Both the position numbers and the translations under genes were made by a program. Below, piece by piece: positions 56,636 through 64,000 of a DNA stretch of 64,000 nt. A model generated the notes under the pieces. The model was not told the origin of the DNA. It made no database searches and was given only the letters and a program-made list of their open reading frames with translations. Origin of the DNA: Mycobacterium marseillense (GTDB lineage: Bacteria > Actinomycetota > Actinomycetes > Mycobacteriales > Mycobacteriaceae); NCBI RefSeq assembly GCF_010731675.1, contig NZ_AP022584.1, positions 496,001-560,000 on the forward strand, written 5' to 3'. Positions within the stretch are counted from its first letter, which is position 1. Every line of letters begins with the position of its first letter.

Positions 56636-57885
56636 TGAAAGCGGACCGCGAGACGTCGAAACGACGCGGTGGCAGCGACCGCCGGGGCGCCCGCGACGGT
56701 TCTGCCCGGCGGGGCAGGCGTGCGGCGCCCGAACCCGGCGCCGCGCGGCGCACGCGCGGTGCCCGGACCACGGCGCCCGCCCGCGAATCCCGCGCACCCA
56801 AGGCCGGTCCGCAGAGCAGCCCTGTCGCCCGTCCGGTCGAGCGATCGGCCCGTCCCAAGAACGCCAGCCAGGCCAAGGCACGTGCCAAGGCCCGGAAAGC
56901 CAAGGCGCCCAAGGTCGTCCGTCCCAAGCTCACCGAGCGTCTGGCCACCCGGCTGGCGTCGATCGACCTGCGCCCGCGGACCCTTGCGAGCAAGGTTCCC
57001 TTCGTCGTGTTGGTCATCGGTGCGCTCGGCGTCGGGCTAGGGCTCACGCTGTGGTTGTCCACCGACTCCGCCGAACGCTCCTACAAGTTGAGCCACGCCC
57101 GCGAGCGGACCCGGCTGCTGCAGCAGCAGAAGGAAGCGCTGGAGCGCGACGTGCGTGAGGCCGAAGCCGCGCCCGCGCTCGCCGAGGCCGCCCGCAAGCA
57201 GGGCATGATCCCCAGCCGCGACACCGCGCACCTGGTCCAGGATCCGTCCGGGAACTGGGTGGTGGTGGGCGACCCCAAGCCGGCCGACGGCGTTCCGCCG
57301 CCGCCGCTGAACACCAAGCTGCCCGACGAAGCGCCGCAGCCCCCGAAGCCGGCGGCGCCGGCCGCGGAGGTCCCGATGCGGCTCGAGCCGGTCCCCGGTG
57401 GTCCCGCCCCGGCCCGGTCGGGACCCGAAGCGCTGCTGCGCGCACCCGATGGCGCCTCGACGGTGGGCGGTCAGCACTTCCCGCCGGCAGTTCCGCCGGT
57501 GCCCGGCGCGCCTGGCGCGCCCGGGGTCCCCGCGGCCGGTACGCTGCCCGGCATGCCAGGCGGGCCCGTGACCGGTGCGCTGCCCGGCATGCCCGGTGGG
57601 CCGGTCACCGGTGCGCTGCCGACGCCGGGCCTGCCGATGCCGGCCAGGCCCGCGACTCCTCCGGTGCCCGCCGAGGTCCCGATTCCGTTGGGCGGGCTGC
57701 CCATTCCGGCTCCCGGCCAGCTGCCCGCACCCCTGTCGCCGGAGGTTCCCGTCCCGGTGCAGCTGGGCCGGCCGGGCGGCCCCCAGCCGACCGCTCCCGC
57801 CGCTCCGGCGCCCGCCCCGATGCCGCAACCGGGTACCGGCGCCCTGCCCGGGCCCCCCGGCGCGGTGCCAGGTGCTCCCAGGTGA
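56635..57885 (+). CDS. FtsL-like bitopic membrane protein with Pro-rich tail (Rv2164c-like)
   Basis: 416 aa. A very basic cytoplasmic region (1-118), a membrane segment at about 122-142, a short coiled coil (about 150-182, ARERTRLLQQQKEALERD) as in FtsL/DivIC proteins, and a long Pro/Gly/Ala external tail (about 215-416). The place between rsmH and pbpB is that of ftsL. The start overlaps the rsmH stop (TGATG) and follows AAAGG. The tail contains a 12-residue tandem repeat. Confidence 0.9.
   Translation: MKADRETSKRRGGSDRRGARDGSARRGRRAAPEPGAARRTRGARTTAPARESRAPKAGPQSSPVARPVERSARPKNASQAKARAKARKAKAPKVVRPKLTERLATRLASIDLRPRTLASKVPFVVLVIGALGVGLGLTLWLSTDSAERSYKLSHARERTRLLQQQKEALERDVREAEAAPALAEAARKQGMIPSRDTAHLVQDPSGNWVVVGDPKPADGVPPPPLNTKLPDEAPQPPKPAAPAAEVPMRLEPVPGGPAPARSGPEALLRAPDGASTVGGQHFPPAVPPVPGAPGAPGVPAAGTLPGMPGGPVTGALPGMPGGPVTGALPTPGLPMPARPATPPVPAEVPIPLGGLPIPAPGQLPAPLSPEVPVPVQLGRPGGPQPTAPAAPAPAPMPQPGTGALPGPPGAVPGAPR
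57544..57615 (+). repeat. 36-bp tandem repeat in FtsL-like gene
   Basis: Two adjacent 36-bp units encode LPGMPGGPVTGA twice; a partial third unit begins LPTPGLPM. The units differ only by a few third-position changes. Confidence 0.8.
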
Positions 57886-59957
57886 GCCGCGGCGAAACCC
57901 CCCGGGCACGCCGGTCGCAGGCCGCACGCCCGACGCGCGGTCCCCGTAAGGACATCGCGGACAATGGCGGCCGCCAACCCAAGCGCCGCGCGAAAGCCCA
58001 GCAGGCCGACCTGGGCCGCGACGTTCGGGAACCGAAGCGACTCCGAAAAGCCAAGCAGCCCAAGGAGGGCCGCACCGCACAGCGCCCCGAGCCGGTGGGG
58101 GCCGGGCATTCGGCGCGGGAACGGCGCACCCGTCAGATCGCCCAAATGGCCGGCCGCGGTGGATCGTTCGTTTTCCGGCATCGCGCCGGCAACGTGGTCA
58201 TCCTGGTGCTGATGCTGGTGGCCGCCGCGCAGCTGTTCGTCCTGCAGGTGACCAAGGCCCCGACGCTGCGCGCCCAGGCCGCCGGACAGCTCAAGGTCAC
58301 CGACGTGCAAAAGGCGGTGCGAGGCAGCATCATCGACCGCCACAAGGACCAGCTGGCCTTCACCATCGAATCGCGTGCGCTGACGTTTCAGCCGAAACGC
58401 ATCCACAAGCAGTTGGAGGAGGCCAAGGCCAAGAATTCGGCCGCCCCCGACCCGCAGCAGCGGTTGCGCGATATCGCCAAGGACGTCTCGAGTCGCCTGG
58501 GCAACAAGCCCGACTCGGCGGCCCTGCTGAAGAAGCTGCAAAGCGACGAGAATTTCGTCTATCTCGCGCGCGCCGTCGATCCCGCTGTCGCCAGCGCGAT
58601 CTCGGACAAGTTCCCCGAGGTCGGTTCCGAACGCCAGGATTTGCGCCAGTACCCGGGCGGATCGCTGGCGGCCAACATCGTGGGCGGCATCGACTGGGAC
58701 GGTCACGGGCTGCTGGGGCTGGAAGAGGCCATGGATTCCGTGCTGTCCGGAACGGACGGCTCGGTCACCTATGACCGCGGATCCGACGGCGTGGTCATTC
58801 CGGGCAGTTATCGCAACCGGCATCGGGCGGTGAACGGCTCGATGGTGCAGCTGACCCTCGACGATGACATCCAGTTCTACGTGCAGCAGCAGGTTCAGCA
58901 GGCCAAGAACGTGTCTGGCGCGCACAATGTTTCGGCCGTGGTGCTCGACGCGAAGTCCGGCGAAGTGCTGGCGATGGCCAACGACAACACGTTCGACCCC
59001 TCCCAGGACATCGGGCGTCAGGGCGACAAACAGCTGGGCAACCTGGCGGTGTCCTCGCCGTTCGAGCCCGGCTCGGTGAACAAAGTGATCACCGCGTCGT
59101 CGGTTATCGAGTACGGCCTGTCCAATCCCGATGAGGTGCTGCAGGTTCCCGGCACGATCCAGATGGGCGGGGTCTCGATCCACGACGCGTGGGACCACGG
59201 CGTGATGCCCTACACGACCACCGGCGTGTTCGGAAAGTCCTCGAACGTCGGCACGTTGATGCTCGCGCAGCGGGTGGGACCGGAGCGCTTCTATGACATG
59301 GTGCGCAAGTTCGGGCTCGGGCAGCGCACCAACGTGGGCCTGCCCGGTGAGAGCGCCGGGCTGGTGCCGCCGATCGACCAATGGTCGGGCAGCACCTTCT
59401 CCAACCTGCCGATCGGGCAAGGTCTTTCGATGACGCTGCTGCAGATGACCGGCATGTACCAGACGATCGCCAACGACGGGGTACGGATGCCGCCGCGAAT
59501 CATCAAGGCCACGATCGCGCCCGACGGCACCCGCACCGAAGAACCCCGTCCGGACGGCGTGCGGGTGGTGTCGGCGCAGACGGCCCAGACCGTGCGCAAC
59601 ATGCTGCGCGCCGTCGTGCAGCACGACCCGATGGGCTATCAGCAGGGCACCGGTCCCGCCGCCGCGGTGACGGGCTACCAGATGGCCGGCAAGACCGGTA
59701 CCGCCCAGCAGATCAACCCGGCCTGCGGCTGCTACTTCGACAACGTCTACTGGATCACGTTCGCCGGCATGGCCACCGTCGACAACCCCCGCTACGTCAT
59801 CGGCATCATGATGGACAACCCGGAGCGCAATGCCGACGGCACGCCGGGCCACTCGGCGGCCCCGCTGTTCCACAACATCGCCGGCTGGCTCATGCAGCGG
59901 GAGAACGTGCCGCTGTCGCCGGACCCGGGCCCGCCGCTGACCCTGCAGGCCACCTAG
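57882..59957 (+). CDS. pbpB: Class B penicillin-binding protein PbpB (FtsI)
   Basis: 691 aa. Septal transpeptidase partner of FtsW. A basic cytoplasmic tail (1-100), membrane anchor about 103-122, a dimerisation domain and the transpeptidase domain with S398 of SVNK (398-401), SSN (453-455) and KTG (604-606). The GTG at 57882 overlaps the FtsL-like stop (GTGA). In this window the cluster is then interrupted before murE. Confidence 0.97.
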   Translation: MSRGETPRARRSQAARPTRGPRKDIADNGGRQPKRRAKAQQADLGRDVREPKRLRKAKQPKEGRTAQRPEPVGAGHSARERRTRQIAQMAGRGGSFVFRHRAGNVVILVLMLVAAAQLFVLQVTKAPTLRAQAAGQLKVTDVQKAVRGSIIDRHKDQLAFTIESRALTFQPKRIHKQLEEAKAKNSAAPDPQQRLRDIAKDVSSRLGNKPDSAALLKKLQSDENFVYLARAVDPAVASAISDKFPEVGSERQDLRQYPGGSLAANIVGGIDWDGHGLLGLEEAMDSVLSGTDGSVTYDRGSDGVVIPGSYRNRHRAVNGSMVQLTLDDDIQFYVQQQVQQAKNVSGAHNVSAVVLDAKSGEVLAMANDNTFDPSQDIGRQGDKQLGNLAVSSPFEPGSVNKVITASSVIEYGLSNPDEVLQVPGTIQMGGVSIHDAWDHGVMPYTTTGVFGKSSNVGTLMLAQRVGPERFYDMVRKFGLGQRTNVGLPGESAGLVPPIDQWSGSTFSNLPIGQGLSMTLLQMTGMYQTIANDGVRMPPRIIKATIAPDGTRTEEPRPDGVRVVSAQTAQTVRNMLRAVVQHDPMGYQQGTGPAAAVTGYQMAGKTGTAQQINPACGCYFDNVYWITFAGMATVDNPRYVIGIMMDNPERNADGTPGHSAAPLFHNIAGWLMQRENVPLSPDPGPPLTLQAT

Positions 59958-59960
59958 CGA

Positions 59961-59997
59961 CGATCGCCAGCGCGGCCGCGGCGATCGCCAGCGCGGC
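59961..59997. repeat. 16-bp direct repeat after pbpB
   Basis: CGATCGCCAGCGCGGC occurs twice, 21 bp apart, in the 72-bp gap between pbpB and the convergent monooxygenase gene. Confidence 0.6.
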
Positions 59998-60029
59998 GTA
60001 GCCGGGCGCAGCGGGTCGTCGCCGCCAGG

Positions 60030-61151
60030 CTAGGCCTCCCGGCCCCTGCCGGATGCGACGGTGAAATCGCGGTTGCGCGCGTCGATTTGACCTTGGGTGG
60101 CCGGAATCAGGTAATCGCCCCCGGGCGCCGCCGTGGCCTGGCAGCGAATGGCGTGCGGTCGCTGGTCGCGTTCGTATTGTTCCCACGCGTGGCCGAGGTC
60201 GCCGGGATGATCGCGCAGCGCTCGAGCGAGAAACCACGCGCCGGTCAGGGCCAGGGCGGTGCCACGGCCCGACAGACTCGAGGCGCAGTGCGCCGCGTCC
60301 CCGACGAGGGCGACGCGGCCACGGTGCCACCTGGGCATGTGAATCTGGCTGACGGAATCGAAGTACAGTTCCGGGTCGGCGACCGCGGCGTCGACCAGTT
60401 CGGGTACCCGCCACTCGCTGTGGCCGGCGAATGCGTCGACGAGTATCCGCTTCTGGGCAGCGAGGTCGTGGTAGTCGTAGTCGATCCAGGGCGATCGAAA
60501 CATGAAGACCGCCAAGGCTTTGTCGTTATAGGCCGCGATGCCGGCCAGGTGCCCGGGGAAGTTGTACATCGGGTTGTCGCGCCCGGACGGCGTGTAGCCG
60601 GGCAATTCGGCCAGTGCGACATAGAAGCCGAGATGGCGCAGAAACTGTTGCTCGGGACCGAATGTCAGCCGACGCACGGCCGAGTGCATCCCGTCGGCAC
60701 CGACAACCAGGTCATAGCGCCCGCGATCGCCCGAATTGAAACGCACCTCGACCCGACGATCATCGTCATCGAGTTCACTGATGGATTCGTTGAACCGCAG
60801 CTCTACCGACGACCCCAGATGGTTGCGCAGGATGGTGGTGAGGTCTTCGCGCGGGATTTCGATGTCGTCGGCGGAGTCGTTGAACTCGTCGAGTGGCGGT
60901 TCGGCCACCACGGTGCCGTTTGCATCGACGAACTGCACGCGTTCGGTCATGTCGACCCGGCGAGCGCGGATCTGCGCAAGCACGCCCATCTTGTCGGCGA
61001 CACCGATGGAGTCCCCCCGAACGTCGATCGGGGAGCCGTTCACCCGCAAGTGGTTGGCGCGTTCGACCACGGTGACGTCGTGCCCGTCGGCGCCCAGATT
61101 TATCGCCGCGCTCAGGCCGGCGATCCCGGCACCGGAGACGAGAATGCGCAT
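60030..61151 (-). CDS. FAD-dependent monooxygenase
   Basis: 373 aa. PHBH-fold flavoprotein with GAGIAG in the first FAD loop (7-12), E30 at the end of strand two, an internal DLVVGADGMHSAVR motif and the late VALVGDAAHCAS (GD) motif. Typical of enzymes that hydroxylate small aromatic or drug-like compounds. The ATG at 61151 follows GGTGGA; the frame extends into the divergent regulator gene as a shadow. It is divergent from a TetR gene with a shared palindrome, so it is probably induced by its substrate. Confidence 0.92.
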   Translation of the reverse strand: MRILVSGAGIAGLSAAINLGADGHDVTVVERANHLRVNGSPIDVRGDSIGVADKMGVLAQIRARRVDMTERVQFVDANGTVVAEPPLDEFNDSADDIEIPREDLTTILRNHLGSSVELRFNESISELDDDDRRVEVRFNSGDRGRYDLVVGADGMHSAVRRLTFGPEQQFLRHLGFYVALAELPGYTPSGRDNPMYNFPGHLAGIAAYNDKALAVFMFRSPWIDYDYHDLAAQKRILVDAFAGHSEWRVPELVDAAVADPELYFDSVSQIHMPRWHRGRVALVGDAAHCASSLSGRGTALALTGAWFLARALRDHPGDLGHAWEQYERDQRPHAIRCQATAAPGGDYLIPATQGQIDARNRDFTVASGRGREA

Positions 61152-61176
61152 TCGAGTCCACCCCTGTTCGTCATAA

Positions 61177-61191
61177 GATACGGTCTGTATC
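61177..61191. promoter_or_regulatory. TetR operator candidate
   Basis: GATAC-GGTCT-GTATC, a 15-bp palindrome with perfect 5-bp arms, midway between the monooxygenase start (61151) and the TetR start (61225). ATAC/GTAT arms around a GGTC/GACC centre are common for TetR-family operators. Confidence 0.65.
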
Positions 61192-61224
61192 CAAAGAACA
61201 TAAACCCGAACAATAGGAAACGCA

Positions 61225-61830
61225 ATGTCTCTTAACTCGGCCGGTGTGAGCCGGCGGCGCCGGGGCCCCGCATTGGAGGAGGCCTTGCTGGATGCGGCGT
61301 GGACAGAGCTGACCGAACGCGGGTACGACGAGCTCACGATCGACGCCGTCGCCGTGCGGGCGGGTACCAGTCGCGCGGTGCTCTACCGGCGCTGGCCGAA
61401 CAAGCAGGAACTCGCGCTCGCCGCGGTGGCACATGAGGTGGCCAAAGATGTCGTGGTCGCGCCCGACACCGGCAGCCTGCGCGGTGACGTGATCGCACTG
61501 CTGCGGCAAGCGAACAAAGTCAGGGTGGGGGTGGTGGTCCCGTTGCTGACCCGGCTCGGCGGCTTCTACCAGCAGACCGGCAGCAGCCTGGCCGACCTCG
61601 AAACGCGGGTGCGCGGACGCCGCGACGACGCGTTGGAGCAGGCGATCCAGCGCGCCGTCGATCGCGGTGAAATCGAGCGCGACCAATTGACCGAGCGCAT
61701 CGCGCGCCTGCCCGTGGATCTGTTTCGCTACGAGGTCCTCATGACCCTGCGGCCCCTGCCCGACGAAGCCATCGAGGAGATCGTCGATACCGTCTGGCTT
61801 CCCCTCCTCGAACGGCGCAAAGCGCGGTAA
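61225..61830 (+). CDS. TetR-family transcriptional regulator
   Basis: 201 aa. N-terminal helix-turn-helix at about 24-62 ([21 protein letters not shown]) and a TetR C-terminal ligand domain. The ATG follows AGGAA. It most likely represses itself and the divergent monooxygenase through the palindrome between them. This pair separates pbpB from murE. Confidence 0.94.
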   Translation: MSLNSAGVSRRRRGPALEEALLDAAWTELTERGYDELTIDAVAVRAGTSRAVLYRRWPNKQELALAAVAHEVAKDVVVAPDTGSLRGDVIALLRQANKVRVGVVVPLLTRLGGFYQQTGSSLADLETRVRGRRDDALEQAIQRAVDRGEIERDQLTERIARLPVDLFRYEVLMTLRPLPDEAIEEIVDTVWLPLLERRKAR

Positions 61831-61919
61831 CGCCGCTGCCCGGGCGCGGGAACGTTCGTCGGCCGGTGCTCCTAGGTAGGGTGTCATGGCCGATCATGGC
61901 TGACGGAGGTGGTGAAGGG

Positions 61920-63464
61920 GTGTCGGTGCCCAGTGCGCTGCGGCCCAGCGCCGCAGCGGGCGTGCGATTGCCGGCGTTGGCGGCCGATATCGGAGCCGCG
62001 CCGGTCGGCGATCGGGCCGTCCCGGACCTCCTGGTCGCCGGCGTCACGCTGCGTGCTCAGGAGGTGCGGCCAGGTGACCTCTTCGCGGCCCTGCCGGGCG
62101 CGCTCACTCACGGCGCGCGTTATGCGGGCGACGCGATCGAACGCGGCGCGGTCGCGGTGCTCACCGATGCGGCCGGGGTGACCGAGATGGGCGCCCTAGC
62201 CCAGAGCGTGCCCACCCTGGTGCACCCGGACCCGCGCGGCGCGCTCGGCGGGCTGGCCGCGACCGTGTACGGCAACCCGTCCGAGCGAGTGAACGTCGTC
62301 GGCATCACCGGCACGTCCGGCAAGACCACCACGACCTATCTGGTCGAATCCGCCCTGCGCGCCGCCGGCCGCGCGGTCGGGCTGATCGGCACCATCGGGG
62401 TTCGCGTCGACGGCGCCGACATTCCCAGCGCGCTGACCACCCCGGAGGCCCCCGCCCTGCAGGCGATGCTGGCGGCGATGGCCGAACAGGGCGTGGACAC
62501 CGTCGTCATGGAGGTCTCCAGCCACGCCCTGGCGCTGGGCCGCGTGGACGGAACCGGGTTCGCCGTCGGCGGTTTCACCAACCTCTCGCGCGATCACCTC
62601 GACTTCCACCCGACCATGGCCGACTACTTCGAGGCCAAGGCGTTGCTTTTCGACCCGAACTCGCCGCTGCGGGCCCGGCGCGCCGTCGTCTGCGTCGACG
62701 ACGAGGCCGGACGCGCCATGGCGGCCCGCGCCGGCGACGCGATCACCGTCAGCGCCGAGGACCAACCCGCCCACTGGCGCGCCATCGACATCGCTCCGAT
62801 GGGTGCCGGGGGCCAACGGTTCACCGCCATCGACCCCGCCGGCGCGCGCCATCAGCTGGGCATTCGGTTGCCCGGCCACTACAACGTCGCCAATTGCCTT
62901 GTGGCACTGGCTCTTTTGGATGCCGTTGGGGTGTCTCCGGACCAGGCGGCGGCGGGGCTGCTGCAGGCCCGCGTGCCCGGGCGCATGGAGGAGGTCGACG
63001 CCGGCCAGGATTTTTTGGCGCTGGTCGACTACGCCCACAAGCCGGGCGCGTTGCGCGCGGTGCTGACCACCCTGGCGCGTCCGGAGCGCCGGCTGGCGGT
63101 GGTGTTCGGCGCCGGCGGCGAACGCGATCCGGGCAAACGCGCGCCGATGGGCGCGACCGCGGCCGAGCTGGCCGATCTGGTCGTCGTCACCGACGACAAT
63201 CCGCGCGGCGAGGACCCGGCGTCGATTCGTCGCGAAATCCTGGCCGGAGCGACCGAAAGCGGTTGCGCGGCAGACATTGTCGAGATCGCCGACCGGCGCG
63301 ACGCGATCAGGCACGCCGTCGCCTGGGCGGGTCCGAACGACGTCGTGCTGATCGCCGGCAAGGGCCACGAAACCGGCCAGAGTGCCGGCGGGCACACCCG
63401 CCCCTTCGACGACCGGGTCGAGCTGGCGCAGGCGCTGCGCGACCTCGACGGGGCGCAGCGATGA
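61920..63464 (+). CDS. murE: UDP-MurNAc-tripeptide (meso-diaminopimelate) ligase MurE
   Basis: 514 aa from GTG 61920, which follows GGAGG; an in-frame ATG at 61896 is the other start. ATP loop GTSGKTTTT, carbamylated-lysine region, and the DNPR motif that marks meso-DAP specificity ([10 protein letters not shown]). It adds DAP to UDP-MurNAc-L-Ala-D-Glu. A TAGGGT at 61877-61882 may be the -10 box of its own promoter, needed because the TetR pair separates it from pbpB. It overlaps murF (ATGA). Confidence 0.95.
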   Translation: MSVPSALRPSAAAGVRLPALAADIGAAPVGDRAVPDLLVAGVTLRAQEVRPGDLFAALPGALTHGARYAGDAIERGAVAVLTDAAGVTEMGALAQSVPTLVHPDPRGALGGLAATVYGNPSERVNVVGITGTSGKTTTTYLVESALRAAGRAVGLIGTIGVRVDGADIPSALTTPEAPALQAMLAAMAEQGVDTVVMEVSSHALALGRVDGTGFAVGGFTNLSRDHLDFHPTMADYFEAKALLFDPNSPLRARRAVVCVDDEAGRAMAARAGDAITVSAEDQPAHWRAIDIAPMGAGGQRFTAIDPAGARHQLGIRLPGHYNVANCLVALALLDAVGVSPDQAAAGLLQARVPGRMEEVDAGQDFLALVDYAHKPGALRAVLTTLARPERRLAVVFGAGGERDPGKRAPMGATAAELADLVVVTDDNPRGEDPASIRREILAGATESGCAADIVEIADRRDAIRHAVAWAGPNDVVLIAGKGHETGQSAGGHTRPFDDRVELAQALRDLDGAQR

Positions 63465-64000
63465 TCGAGTTGACCGTCGCCCAGATCGCCGACATCGTCG
63501 GCGGCACCCTCGCCGACATCTCGCCGGAGGATGCCGCGGGGCGCCGCGTCACCGGCACGGTGGAATTCGACTCGCGCGCAGTCGGTTCCGGCGGACTCTT
63601 CCTGGCGCTGCCGGGCGCGCGCTCGGACGGCCACGACCACGCGGGCGCGGCGGTCGCCGCCGGTGCGGTGGCGGTGTTGGCCGCCCGGCCGGTCGGGGTC
63701 CCCGCCGTCGTCGTCGCCCCCGAGGGGGCGTCGGGATCACGCGCCGGGGTGCTCGAGCACGACCCGGACGGCTCCGGCGCGGCGGTGCTGGCGGCGCTGG
63801 CCAAACTGGCCCAGGCGGTGGCCGCCGAACTGGTGGCCGGGGGGCTCACCATCGTCGGGATCACCGGATCCTCGGGAAAGACGTCGACCAAGGACCTGGT
63901 GGCGGCCGTGCTGGAGCCGCTGGGCGAGGTCGTCGCCCCGCCGGGATCGTTCAACAACGAGCTGGGGCATCCGTGGACGGTGCTGCGCGCGACGCCCGAC
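63461..64000 (+). CDS. murF: UDP-MurNAc-tripeptide--D-Ala-D-Ala ligase MurF (3' end outside window)
   Basis: The first 180 codons are present. The N-terminal substrate domain (1-125) is followed by the ATP loop [10 protein letters not shown] at 133-142 and [10 protein letters not shown]. It adds D-Ala-D-Ala to the UDP-MurNAc-tripeptide. ATG 63461 overlaps the murE stop, so the two ligases are coupled. Confidence 0.95.
   Translation, partial: MIELTVAQIADIVGGTLADISPEDAAGRRVTGTVEFDSRAVGSGGLFLALPGARSDGHDHAGAAVAAGAVAVLAARPVGVPAVVVAPEGASGSRAGVLEHDPDGSGAAVLAALAKLAQAVAAELVAGGLTIVGITGSSGKTSTKDLVAAVLEPLGEVVAPPGSFNNELGHPWTVLRATPD

Noticed and set aside
57544..57615. CRISPR-like or mobile repeat
   Set aside because: The repeat is in frame inside a gene, without spacers, and encodes a regular Pro/Gly peptide; it is a coding tandem repeat.
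57471..59873. 800-codon open frame on the minus strand
   Set aside because: Lies antisense to the FtsL-like gene and pbpB. Its composition (runs of Gly, Arg, Val, His) is what the antisense frame of GC-rich codons gives, and no domain is visible.
59890..60029. Extension of the monooxygenase past its stop through the Ala-rich repeat region
   Set aside because: The gene has a clean TAG at 60030-60032 after a normal family C terminus; the hydrophobic stretch is in a different frame and comes from the CGATCGCCAGCGCGGC repeat.

Overview
The window is about 64 kb of GC-rich actinobacterial chromosome. Gene content and order follow, in reverse orientation, the Mycobacterium tuberculosis segment Rv2219 to Rv2157c. 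The source is best read as a slow-growing mycobacterium outside the tuberculosis complex. The Rv2212 adenylyl cyclase, the IS6110 copy next to mraZ and the PE_PGRS38 area before murE, as remembered from M. tuberculosis, are missing here; other genes fill some of those positions. I saw no insertion sequence, tRNA, rRNA, CRISPR array or phage gene. Species is not assigned. Homology calls come from reading protein motifs and remembered gene order, not from a search.

Layout. (1) 1-5103, minus strand: dlaT, a nucleotide-sugar-epimerase-like gene, lipB, lipA and a DUF4191 membrane gene. This array makes and loads lipoate next to the lipoylated E2 enzyme that uses it. (2) 5300-9622: ephD (hydrolase-reductase fusion), then an accessory block of a small membrane protein, an SRPBCC protein and a phytoene-desaturase-like oxidoreductase. 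(3) 9689-18416: pepB and gcvT divergent over 50 bp, ilvE, cobU-cobT-cobS, a DUF3043 membrane protein, glycerate kinase and an ErpA-like Fe-S carrier. (4) 18495-30484: a Rv2203-like gene, adenosine kinase, asnB, and the genes of the bcc-aa3 respiratory supercomplex (ctaC, ctaF, ctaE-qcrC-qcrA-qcrB), interrupted by mmpS3 and a Rv2197c-like gene. (5) 30625-41848: trpD, an exonuclease/GIY-YIG fusion, an NlpC/P60 hydrolase, a HExxH protein, pimB, fadD15 and a Rv2186c-Rv2183c-like operon with a Get3/ArsA-type ATPase. (6) 41936-53848: envelope glycolipid genes (acyltransferase, Rv2181-like mannosyltransferase, mptA, idsA2, lppM) mixed with aroG, pknL and its partner Rv2175c, a non-canonical MTHFR and a GNAT. 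(7) 54188-64000: start of the division and cell wall cluster, mraZ-rsmH-ftsL-like-pbpB-murE-murF, with a TetR/FAD-monooxygenase pair inserted between pbpB and murE.

Regulation that can be read directly: about fifteen genes have a TANNNT-like -10 box 6-8 nt before the start codon and no ribosome binding site, the signature of leaderless mRNAs. mraZ is preceded by TGGGGN boxes with exact 10-bp spacing, and a mirrored cluster of the same boxes lies about 180 bp further upstream. The TetR gene shares a 15-bp palindrome with its divergent monooxygenase. Convergent genes end either in strong hairpins or in direct overlap (4 to 126 bp).

Three genes (Rv2189c-, Rv2184c- and idsA2-like) have no conventional start codon where homology or motifs place the N terminus; for these an unconventional start (CTG) or a frame change should be considered.
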